Shown: one piece after another, positions 36,221-44,129 of the stretch
Position numbering within the stretch: the stretch's first letter is position 1
Layout of the letters: each line of letters opens with the position of its first letter
Source of the DNA: Paenibacillus sp.
GTDB lineage: Bacteria; Bacillota; Bacilli; Paenibacillales; YIM-B00363
NCBI RefSeq assembly: GCF_035645195.1
Contig: NZ_DASQNA010000025.1
Location: forward strand, 124,001 to 188,000
Length of the DNA stretch: 64,000 bases
Direction: 5' to 3'
Position numbers and translations under genes: made by a program
Notes under the pieces: model-generated
Told to the model about the DNA's origin: nothing
The model's database searches: none
Seen by the model: the letters and a program-made list of their open reading frames with translations, nothing else

Positions 36221-38587
36221 TCAGTGAATCGGTACGATATCGTATCGCTGCCCCGGAGCGGTTCGGAATGCGACCAAGCCGGCTTCGATGACCTCGGTCT
36301 CGACGTCGCGGCCCTCCTGCCGCACTCGGACCGGAACGCCGGCGCGCAGCCGGCAGCCGCCGCCGGACGCCGAGGTCACCGCCGCGCGGCTGAGCGAACC
36401 GCGCTCCCATGCGATATCGACGAGATAACCGCCGCGCGCTCTCAGCCCCGTCACGCTTCCCCGGTTCCACCGCTTCGGGAGCGCGGGGAGCAAGTGCACC
36501 GCGCCGTCATGGCTTTGAAGCAGCATTTCCGCGATGCCTGCCGTACCCGCGAAATTGCCGTCGATCGAAAAAATGTCCATCTTCACCTTCGGATGCCGAT
36601 GGGCGTTCATCAAATTCGGATGCAGCCCGCCCAGCAGCTCCGTCAAGAAATGGTCGGCGGCGTCTGCCTCCTCCAGCCTTGCCCACAGGCTGATCAGCCA
36701 AGCGCAGCTCCATCCCGTGTGTCCCCCGCCGTGTGCGAGGCGCCGTTCCAGCGACTTGCGGCAAGCCTCCGCCAGCTCGGGATGACGGCGGAGCGTGATC
36801 CGATCGCCGGGATGCAGCGCGAACAGATGGGCGGTATGACGGTGTCCCGGTTCGGACTCTTCGAAATCTTCGTCCCATTCCTGCAGTTGACCGTACCGGC
36901 CGATCCGGAACGGAGGAAGGCGCGAAAGCGCCTGCTCCAGCTCGGAACGGAACGCCTCGTCCGTGCCCAAAATTCGGCAGGCTTCGATGCAGTGTGCGAA
37001 TAAAGAGCCGATGAGCGCCATGTCCATCGTCGACCCTTTCGTCACGCTGCTTTCTTGTCCGTCCCCCGCGATAAACATATTTTCGGGAGATGTCGAAGGA
37101 CATGTGACCCAATACCCGTCCTCGTCTTCCACCAGATAGTCCACGCAAAACATCGCCGCTTCCTTCATCGCTGGGTACCATCGTTCGAGGAACGCCCGAT
37201 CCCGACCGAATGCGTAATGCTCCCATATATGGAGGCTCAGCCACGCGCCGGCCATCGGCCAGAACGCCCAGCTCGGCGATCCGCCGCTGGGAGTCGCGGT
37301 TCTCCAAATATCGATATTGTGGTGCGCGGTCCACCCCCGGCAGCCGTAATGCACGCTGGCGACTTTGCTCCCCGTCGTTCTCAGATCGTCGATCAAATCG
37401 AACAGCGGAAGATGGCATTCCGCCAAATTGCACACTTCCGCCGGCCAATAGTTCATTTCCAAATTAATATTGGTCGTCCAAGCGCTGCACCAAGGGGGCT
37501 GAATGCGATCGTTCCAGATGCCCTGCAAATTCGCCGGCTGGGTTCCGGGACGGGAACTCGCCAGGAGCAAGTATCTTCCATACTGAAAAAATAAAGCCGC
37601 AAGCCCGGGGTCGTGCTCGCCGTTCTTGACCGCTTCGATGCGGGCGTCGGTCGGCCGCTCGCTACGATCCTCTTCCCCGATCTCGAGCGCGACCCGGCGG
37701 AACAGTTCGGCATGATCGGCGGCATGGCGCTCCTTCAATGCGCGATACCCCAATGCCGCGGCTCGCTCCAGCCGTTGGGCGCACCGGCTGGCGGAGCGTT
37801 CCGCGTATGCCGAAGGATCCTTGTCGTATCCGGCAAAGCTTGTGGAAGCGGCCAGCAGCAGGACGATTTCGCCCGAACCGCTGACGCGAATTCGGCCGCC
37901 GCTGACCTCCACCTTGCCTCCCGGCGCCGCCGCGTGCAGGACGACATCGAACGCGATGCCTTTGTTCTCCGCATAATGGACGGGCTCCTCCGTTCGGACC
38001 GTGTTCGGAAGCACATGCGCGGGCGATCGCCCCGACATTGCGATCCGATCGGCGCCCGCCTTCCGCACCGAATACTGCAGCGGGCTGCTCAGCGATACCG
38101 TGAACGTTTGTTTGGCTTCGCTGTACAACCTCACCGCCATGACCTGGTCAGGGGCGGATACGAACACTTCGCGGCTGCAAGCGGCGCCGTTCAGACGGTA
38201 GGACACCCGCGCGACGCCTTCCGTCAAATCCAATTCCCTGCGGTATTCCGTCATTTCGCCGGCATCTTCGAACTGCAGTTCCAGATCGCCCAGTGGCAAA
38301 TACGATTCCGTCCAAGGCCCTTGCATGTAATGCTCTATGGTTCGTTCCGCTTCGACGTACTGCTTCGCGAAGACGAGCTCCCGGACGCGGCCGAGATGCC
38401 GAATCGCATCGTAGCGAACCGGATCGCGCGGTTCTCCGGACCAGAGCGTCTCCTCGTTCAATTGGATCCGCTCGCGGCGCGTCCCGCCGAACACCATGCC
38501 GCCCAAACGGCCGTTGCCTACCGGAAGCGCCTCGATCCACCGCTCGGCCGGCCTTGCGTACCACAATTTCAGCTTGTTGTCGGACAT
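36221..38587 (-). CDS. GH95-family alpha-L-fucosidase / alpha-L-galactosidase (paralog)
   Basis: This 788-aa second GH95 enzyme opens with LWYARPAERWIEALPVGNGR, carries [12 protein letters not shown] in the barrel and FSIDGNFAGTAGIAEML near the C-terminal active-site half. The family Asn pair and Asp region are therefore intact. There is no signal peptide. A GGGGAG site precedes ATG 38587. Compared with the 1769-4105 enzyme it has a different insertion after the first domain. Two GH95 genes in one regulon suggest two alpha-L-linked caps, for example fucose and L-galactose; this is inference. Confidence 0.9.
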   Translation of the reverse strand: MSDNKLKLWYARPAERWIEALPVGNGRLGGMVFGGTRRERIQLNEETLWSGEPRDPVRYDAIRHLGRVRELVFAKQYVEAERTIEHYMQGPWTESYLPLGDLELQFEDAGEMTEYRRELDLTEGVARVSYRLNGAACSREVFVSAPDQVMAVRLYSEAKQTFTVSLSSPLQYSVRKAGADRIAMSGRSPAHVLPNTVRTEEPVHYAENKGIAFDVVLHAAAPGGKVEVSGGRIRVSGSGEIVLLLAASTSFAGYDKDPSAYAERSASRCAQRLERAAALGYRALKERHAADHAELFRRVALEIGEEDRSERPTDARIEAVKNGEHDPGLAALFFQYGRYLLLASSRPGTQPANLQGIWNDRIQPPWCSAWTTNINLEMNYWPAEVCNLAECHLPLFDLIDDLRTTGSKVASVHYGCRGWTAHHNIDIWRTATPSGGSPSWAFWPMAGAWLSLHIWEHYAFGRDRAFLERWYPAMKEAAMFCVDYLVEDEDGYWVTCPSTSPENMFIAGDGQESSVTKGSTMDMALIGSLFAHCIEACRILGTDEAFRSELEQALSRLPPFRIGRYGQLQEWDEDFEESEPGHRHTAHLFALHPGDRITLRRHPELAEACRKSLERRLAHGGGHTGWSCAWLISLWARLEEADAADHFLTELLGGLHPNLMNAHRHPKVKMDIFSIDGNFAGTAGIAEMLLQSHDGAVHLLPALPKRWNRGSVTGLRARGGYLVDIAWERGSLSRAAVTSASGGGCRLRAGVPVRVRQEGRDVETEVIEAGLVAFRTAPGQRYDIVPIH

Positions 38588-38618
38588 GTCTCCCCTACTC
38601 CTCTCCCTGCCGCTTTCC

Positions 38619-40163
38619 CTATTTCAACGGCAGCGGCATATCCGTACGTTCGGATTCCGGCTCCTGGACGGACCTAACGACATGCAGCAACGCGAGCGGC
38701 GCAGGATCGTTCGTCAGCGCCAACCCGTCCGCCGTAAACCATCCGTCGCGGTATCGATTGCGGAGCAGCCATTCCCCCGCGCGGATCGCGTATTCGAGGT
38801 ACTCGGCGCGTTCCGTGGCGCGGTGAAGCTCCAGCATGCCGTACACGAGCCGATGGTCGGCCTCCTTCGGGTCCGGCAGCCGAACCGTCCCGGCGCCGCC
38901 TTCGCTCTCCCCGATATCGCCGATGCCGAGACCCGCCGCGATGTCTCTCGCCATTCGCCACAGGAACGGGTCGCCGGACGCGCGGTACCCCGCCGCGTAC
39001 ATCCAAAAAAAATCGACGCTCGCGCGAATCGGACCGAACGCTCGTCCCTTCGGCCCGAAATACCCGTTGCGGTCGAGCGTCAACCCTTCGATGCTCCAGC
39101 CGTCCGTCAGCATCGGCGCAAAGCTGTTGTCTTGCCTTCGATACGACTTGTCGCCCCAAGCGGCCATCTCTTCGCTGGACCAGCGAACGAACTCCTCGCC
39201 GGCCGCGCCGAGCGTCTCCCCGATCGCCAGCTGGCATCGCTGCACGACCGGCCGAGGCTTAAACAGCGTCCCTTCGTAAACAAGGTGCCCTTCCGGAATG
39301 AGCGGCGCCAATTGGTACTGCGCGCGGTCTCCGCGAACCGACGGCCCGTCGCACCACGCGTTAGCCGATTGGCTGAATTGGTACCCGCTGATCCCGACCC
39401 CGTCCTGCCTCGTGTCCACATACCGTTTCGCCAGCCGTTTCGCCCAAGCGAGCGGATGCGGGTCTTCGGACAAATGCGACAGCATCGCGGCGGCATAATA
39501 CAGGTCGCTTCCGGTGTTGACGAAGGTCAATCCTTCCCCCCAGAAGAACACGTCTCCCCCCTTGTATTCGCTGCGCCAAAGCGGCCCGAGGGGCGTGTTG
39601 TAAGGCCCGTGACGGTTGAAGTCGAGAATCGACCAATCGATCACATGCGCATTCCAAAACGCCTCGATATAGGCGCGGGTCGATGCGGGGTCCGCCGCCC
39701 ACATCAACTCGTAGTCCGGATAATGGAATTTCAGCTCGTGCACCTTCTGCTTGTCGGCGGCGAATTCGATTCTTTGATGTTCCAAGTCGTAAGCCGTGTG
39801 GCCGCCCCAATGGATCAGACCGCTATCGTCGACGTGATGCCGGAACAGGTGACGCAACGCCGATTGCGCCGCCTCCGCGTAAGCGGGATTCTCCGTCAGC
39901 CGGGTCAATCCGGCAAGCAAACGCAGCCAATGGTGTTGGCTGGCCGTGTTCGAGAGCACGGCGTCCTTGCGTACGTGGTCGGTGTCCACCCGCGCCGGCA
40001 GACCGGCGGCGGCGTCCACCCCGTTCGCGAACAACGGCGTCGAACCGTACGGGTCTCGAGCCGCCTTCATCATGCGGTCCGCGTGGCTGACCGCCGCTTC
40101 GAGCAGCGCGCCAGCACGCTCCTTCCATGCCGATGTGCCGGAGCTCCATCGATTCCCGTCCAT
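38619..40163 (-). CDS. Cytoplasmic (alpha/alpha)-barrel protein, possibly PL2-like pectate lyase
   Basis: This 514-aa soluble protein has a helical-barrel look: HHWLRLLAGLTRLTENPAY, FRHHVDDSGLIHWGGHTAYD, KVHELKFHYPDYELMW, FWNAHVIDWSILDFNRHGPY, and a late WFTADGLALTNDPAP. The His/Glu/Arg-rich central motifs and length remind me of family PL2 pectate lyases, which are intracellular or periplasmic oligogalacturonide lyases. I cannot confirm this, and a novel glycosidase is possible. ATG 40163 lies 6 bases after GGGGGGA; the open frame to 40223 has no site. It is in the same operon as the 913-aa protein (44-base gap) and the GH95 enzyme. Confidence 0.55.
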   Translation of the reverse strand: MDGNRWSSGTSAWKERAGALLEAAVSHADRMMKAARDPYGSTPLFANGVDAAAGLPARVDTDHVRKDAVLSNTASQHHWLRLLAGLTRLTENPAYAEAAQSALRHLFRHHVDDSGLIHWGGHTAYDLEHQRIEFAADKQKVHELKFHYPDYELMWAADPASTRAYIEAFWNAHVIDWSILDFNRHGPYNTPLGPLWRSEYKGGDVFFWGEGLTFVNTGSDLYYAAAMLSHLSEDPHPLAWAKRLAKRYVDTRQDGVGISGYQFSQSANAWCDGPSVRGDRAQYQLAPLIPEGHLVYEGTLFKPRPVVQRCQLAIGETLGAAGEEFVRWSSEEMAAWGDKSYRRQDNSFAPMLTDGWSIEGLTLDRNGYFGPKGRAFGPIRASVDFFWMYAAGYRASGDPFLWRMARDIAAGLGIGDIGESEGGAGTVRLPDPKEADHRLVYGMLELHRATERAEYLEYAIRAGEWLLRNRYRDGWFTADGLALTNDPAPLALLHVVRSVQEPESERTDMPLPLK

Positions 40164-40207
40164 GCCGCATCCCCCCATAATTGAACGTTTCTGCGAAACG
40201 AACGTAG

Positions 40208-42949
40208 TTATTCGAACAGCCAATCGAGCGTGTCGACGCCGTCGTTGCGGTGTTCCACGTCCCGAGGCCGCAGCGACTCGTCTTCGCGGATGACGCCGAG
40301 CAGAAGGTACGCCCCTTTGCCGAAATCCAGCGTATGCCGCCCCGCTTCATAACGAATTGCGTGAACGTTGACGGAAGGATAAGCGAACAGGCGCAGCCCT
40401 TTGCGCAAAATCGGCATATATCCGCCCCGGTCGTCCGCGTGCGTATTTTCCTCCAACCTCGGGGGCTGCAGCCATTGTTCATCCGTCGAATTGAAATACC
40501 CGACCAACACGTGAGCCGGCTGCGGCAGCTCGATCTCCACTGCACGGCCGGCCGCGGCCGCCTCCCGTTGGCTGAAGCGGATCCCGGTGAGCCCTTCCAG
40601 CTCCTCCGCGCAGCCGGTAATCCGCGTATCCCCGTCCGTGAACGCGAATGCGCCTTTCTTCAGCACGTACGTCTCGGCGCCGGTCGAATGCAGCGCGAAC
40701 GGCGCTTCCCGGTAAGCGGCGATCCGTTCTTCCTCGCGCCGAAGAGCCTCCGGCACGACGCCGGACGACAGTTCGCCGACATGCCGGCGGAAACGCTCGA
40801 GCTCTTGTTCGTACACCGGCAAGCATTCGCTCCAATGCCGGAAGGCGAACCCGTCTCGGATCGGCACTTTGCGCTGCGGCGTCTGCATGCTGTTGGCGTA
40901 GAAATACGTCCGTTTCGTGATCACCGTGAGCTCTCGGTAATGTTGAACGCTCTTCTCCAGATGGGAAAGCGCTTCCCTAAGCAGCTCCGCATGATCGAAG
41001 CACGTCTTTCTCGGCAGGTGCTTATACGTGAGCACGGCGATCGCCGCCCTTACTTTGTGCGAATAGAAATACACCATCCGACGGATCGCCTCCACGTCGT
41101 CGGCCAGCCGCTCGAACGATTCGCGGTCTCGGGCCGCGAACGCGCGCGCCGCTTCGATCGCGGCGGCCGCGGTCTCCGCGTGACGTTCCGCGTCGGCGAT
41201 CGTCTCGGGCGGCGTCTCCCCGATATGCGGTTCGCCTGACAATTCCTTGACTACGTATTCCTCGAGACGTTCGCCCTGCGGCGATTGGGATTCCCATAAA
41301 TCCGGCCACGGCATGTGACGGTCCGGGTTCGTCAGCTGGCTCATCGTCATGCCAAGGCTCATCGTTTGCCGATTACCTTCGGTAATGCCGAATCTTCGCA
41401 GCAGCTTCGGAGCGCACTCGCCGAACGCATCGTACGCTTCCAGGATCGCCGCGCCCGCCCGAGAGCTGCCGAATCGCCGGCCGATCGTATCCTTCCAGTA
41501 CCGCCGCTCGGCCTCGGGATCGCGGTCAGGATTCCAGGCGTACCGGAACCATGCGGCGAACCAAATCCAATCCCGATCCATCTGACGCAGCCGCGGCTCC
41601 GTCCGGTCCGGCGAATACGGCCAATCCCAGAAAAACAGCGGATACAGATGGAGGCCGTTCGCATGGAGGCGATATTTCGCCGCTTGCATGCACTTTTGGA
41701 TGAATGCCGGCGAGCCGTAACGGAACGGCTCCAGATTGGCCAAAATATGGACGTTGATGATATGCACCGATCGATGCGAGGCGAGCTGGCGATGAATGTC
41801 CTGCCACTTGCCGCGCGGCGTCCAGGTCGTCAGCGATTCTCCGTTGTACTTCGCTTCCGTATACAAGTTCGGATACAGCGGCAGCGCCGCTTCGACGACC
41901 TTGTTCGCGTCGATGGCGTGCGAGCGCAGGATGACCGGGGGGAGCTCCTTGACGCCGGACTGACGCAGCCCATCCCGGATGCCCTCCAGAATCGTTCCGG
42001 TAAACCACTCCGCCCCATACATTTGCCCCTGCAGCGCTTCCCCGAGGCAAACCATCAGCCCCGCGTTCGGATACGCGCTCACGAACGCCGCGAGCGACTT
42101 CTTGTAATAATCGCTCGTGATCGGAAGAGGCTTCGGTTGATGCAGCTTCAACCCGTGCTTCTGCGCGAACGGCAGCGGGATGTGTATGTTGTAAAATTTC
42201 ATTACGACCCAGATGCCCCGCCGGCCCGCTTCTTCCGTCAACCATCGGAACGTATCCGCGTTCAGCGCGAATTGCTCGTCCGTCACCTCGAGCGCTTCCG
42301 GATACTCTTCCAGCCTCACGAGCGAGGAGAACGGATGGCCGCTCCACAGGTAAATGACATTGCAGCGCTCTTCCATTAGCATATCGAGGAACTCCGTCCA
42401 CAGCGTCCGGTCGTAAAACCAAGGAAACCGGTCGGGCGTGATCGGATATTCGTACGTCTGACGGGGCGGTTCGACCGTCATCTTCTGCAATCCGATCGCC
42501 GGACCCCGCAGCCGAAAACGGGGCGCATCCCCGAACGCGAGATCGTTCGGCAGCTCCCCGGCGATGCGGATTCGGCGCGCAAGCTCCTGGCAGCCGTAAA
42601 GCACGCCGGAATCGTCTCCTCCGGAAACGGCCAGCAAATCGCCGGGGACCGACGCAAGATAAAACCCCTCGCTCCCCGGCGCGTCCGTATGATACAGCAG
42701 CACATCCCGCTCTTCCAACCCGCGCAAAAACTGCGACGCGCCGCGATTGCCGGCGTAAATTTTCCTTCCCTCGCCGGTTCGGTAACGGTCCCACTCCCAA
42801 AGCTCCGAATTCTCGTACACGTGATAACCGCATTCCTGCAGCGCAGCCTTCAGCAAATCGAGACCGTACCTTACCCTCGGCGAGGGATTTCTGTCGTATC
42901 CGAGACAAATATTGTCCAACGCGGACCTCCTTTCTGCTGCCGCGTTCAT
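40208..42949 (-). CDS. Unclassified TIM-barrel glycosidase-like protein (GH20b/alpha-glucuronidase-like N-terminus)
   Basis: This 913-aa protein is cytoplasmic. The first ~130 residues resemble the alpha/beta domain that precedes the barrel in GH20/GH67/GH115 enzymes (LLAVSGGDDSGVLYGCQELA). A TIM barrel runs about residues 150-480 (PWFYDRTLWTEFLDMLMEER, GIWVVMKFYNIH, GLMVCLGEAL, NLYTEAKYNGESL). A helical region (about 560-720) and a C-terminal beta domain follow. Candidate catalytic Glu residues are in CLGEAL and YTEAKYNGE. I do not recognise a characterised family. ATG 42949 overlaps the aldolase stop (ATGA) after GGAAGAG, so they are coupled. Confidence 0.7.
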   Translation of the reverse strand: MNAAAERRSALDNICLGYDRNPSPRVRYGLDLLKAALQECGYHVYENSELWEWDRYRTGEGRKIYAGNRGASQFLRGLEERDVLLYHTDAPGSEGFYLASVPGDLLAVSGGDDSGVLYGCQELARRIRIAGELPNDLAFGDAPRFRLRGPAIGLQKMTVEPPRQTYEYPITPDRFPWFYDRTLWTEFLDMLMEERCNVIYLWSGHPFSSLVRLEEYPEALEVTDEQFALNADTFRWLTEEAGRRGIWVVMKFYNIHIPLPFAQKHGLKLHQPKPLPITSDYYKKSLAAFVSAYPNAGLMVCLGEALQGQMYGAEWFTGTILEGIRDGLRQSGVKELPPVILRSHAIDANKVVEAALPLYPNLYTEAKYNGESLTTWTPRGKWQDIHRQLASHRSVHIINVHILANLEPFRYGSPAFIQKCMQAAKYRLHANGLHLYPLFFWDWPYSPDRTEPRLRQMDRDWIWFAAWFRYAWNPDRDPEAERRYWKDTIGRRFGSSRAGAAILEAYDAFGECAPKLLRRFGITEGNRQTMSLGMTMSQLTNPDRHMPWPDLWESQSPQGERLEEYVVKELSGEPHIGETPPETIADAERHAETAAAAIEAARAFAARDRESFERLADDVEAIRRMVYFYSHKVRAAIAVLTYKHLPRKTCFDHAELLREALSHLEKSVQHYRELTVITKRTYFYANSMQTPQRKVPIRDGFAFRHWSECLPVYEQELERFRRHVGELSSGVVPEALRREEERIAAYREAPFALHSTGAETYVLKKGAFAFTDGDTRITGCAEELEGLTGIRFSQREAAAAGRAVEIELPQPAHVLVGYFNSTDEQWLQPPRLEENTHADDRGGYMPILRKGLRLFAYPSVNVHAIRYEAGRHTLDFGKGAYLLLGVIREDESLRPRDVEHRNDGVDTLDWLFE

Positions 42950-43851
42950 TGAATCTCTTCCTTTATGTAGCCTAATTCTTTGTAACGCCGGAGCAGCGTT
43001 CTAAGCTCTTCCTTCAAGGCGGGTTCCGGCGGGGCGATCGGAGGCCGGCACGGACCGGCGTTCAGCCCCATCATGTTCATCGCTTCCTTAAAAACGGACG
43101 GCAGCGTCGCTCGCTTGTACAGCTCCGACAACGGCCGCAGTAGCGATTGCGCTTCTTTCGCCGCGGGAAGCTCCCCGTTTTTCCATCGGGCGTAAATCGC
43201 GGTCATCAGCGCCGGAACGACGTTCGCCGAGCCGCTGACGCCTCCCTTCCCGCCTGCGGCGAGCGTCCACAGCAGCAACGAGTCGGAGCCGGACAACACC
43301 GCGAAGTCCGGCGTCGTTGCGTGAATATATTGTAAGATCGTGTCAAAGCTGCCGCTGCTGTCTTTGATCCCGACGATATTCGGAATGCTCGACAACTCGG
43401 CCACCGTCCTCGGTTCCAGGTGGACCCCCGTGCGTGCCGGGAAGTTATACAGCACGATCGGCAGCGACGTCCAGGAGGCAATGCTCTTGTAATGACTTAT
43501 TAATTCCTGCTGTGTCAACGGCAGAAAATACGGCGTGATGATCGACAGCGCGTCCGCCCCGACGGCCTCCATCCTTTCCGACAGCTCCGCCGTTTCCTTC
43601 GTGCCGATTCCCCCCGTGCCCGCGTAAACCGGAACTCTCCCTCTCGTTTCGTCGACGACGATCTCCACGATGCGGATCTTCTCCTCCGCCGTTAACGAAA
43701 AAAACTCGCCGTTCGTTCCCAAACAAAACAAGCCGTCGGCCCCCGACTCGATAAACCGGTTGACGAAACGGCGGAGCGCGGGCTCGTTCAGTTCATGTTT
43801 TTCCGTGAACGGCGTGATCAGCACCGGAATAACCCCTTCAACACGCAGCAT
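42946..43851 (-). CDS. DapA/NanA-family Schiff-base aldolase
   Basis: This 301-aa TIM-barrel class I aldolase or synthase belongs to the dihydrodipicolinate synthase / N-acetylneuraminate lyase superfamily. Catalytic Tyr135 lies in YNFPARTG and Schiff-base Lys163 in GIKDSSG; the substrate-binding motif is GTNGEF. The location at the head of a glycosidase operon, behind promoter F, argues for cleavage of a 2-keto-3-deoxy sugar acid (KDG, KDO, DHA or sialate type) to pyruvate rather than lysine synthesis. AAAGGAG precedes ATG 43851 by about 9 bases. Confidence 0.85.
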   Translation of the reverse strand: MLRVEGVIPVLITPFTEKHELNEPALRRFVNRFIESGADGLFCLGTNGEFFSLTAEEKIRIVEIVVDETRGRVPVYAGTGGIGTKETAELSERMEAVGADALSIITPYFLPLTQQELISHYKSIASWTSLPIVLYNFPARTGVHLEPRTVAELSSIPNIVGIKDSSGSFDTILQYIHATTPDFAVLSGSDSLLLWTLAAGGKGGVSGSANVVPALMTAIYARWKNGELPAAKEAQSLLRPLSELYKRATLPSVFKEAMNMMGLNAGPCRPPIAPPEPALKEELRTLLRRYKELGYIKEEIQ

Positions 43852-43874
43852 TATGATCCACTCCTTTGAGTTTC

Positions 43875-43928
43875 AATTTATTATGAAAGTCGAAGGCAGT
43901 TATAGGGGGTTTTACCCACGTTTATAGG
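43875..43928 (-). promoter_or_regulatory. Regulon promoter F: perfect CCTATA-N16-CCTATA repeat
   Basis: On the minus strand, CCTATA (43923-43928) and CCTATA (43901-43906) are exactly 22 bases apart. A weak TAAATT -10 (43875-43880) begins 48 bases after the first. It drives the aldolase/glycosidase operon and is divergent from promoter G. Confidence 0.7.
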
Positions 43929-43984
43929 TTGTTTTGCCCTTTTTCCCTTCCGCTTCGAACGGTCTTCAAACTAGCAACAAACAA

Positions 43985-44038
43985 CCTATATTTATGGAAT
44001 GAACCCCCTATAAACAGTAAACTCTCTTTCCGTACAAT
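43985..44038 (+). promoter_or_regulatory. Regulon promoter G: perfect CCTATA-N16-CCTATA repeat plus TACAAT
   Basis: On the plus strand, CCTATA (43985-43990) and CCTATA (44007-44012) are 22 bases apart. TACAAT (44033-44038) begins 48 bases after the first. This is the same geometry as the minus-strand sites, for the only plus-strand gene. Confidence 0.72.
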
Positions 44039-44043
44039 GTCTT

Positions 44044-44057
44044 TGTAAGCGCTTCTA
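44044..44057 (+). promoter_or_regulatory. cre-like catabolite repression site
   Basis: TGTAAGCGCTTCTA matches the Firmicute CcpA consensus (TGWAAGCGYTWNCA) at all but one position. It lies directly at the predicted transcription start of promoter G, where CcpA binding would block initiation. Confidence 0.55.
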
Positions 44058-44129
44058 AATCTCTGGAAAGGCGGGTGGCAGCGCAATGCCGCGAAAATCC
44101 GAAAATCGTTCTAACGGAGGGGAAACGCC

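Noticed and set aside
42946-43851. Calling the DapA-family gene a lysine-biosynthesis dapA
   Set aside because: It heads a glycosidase operon under the regulon promoter and is not next to lysine or diaminopimelate genes; a sugar-acid aldolase is more consistent.
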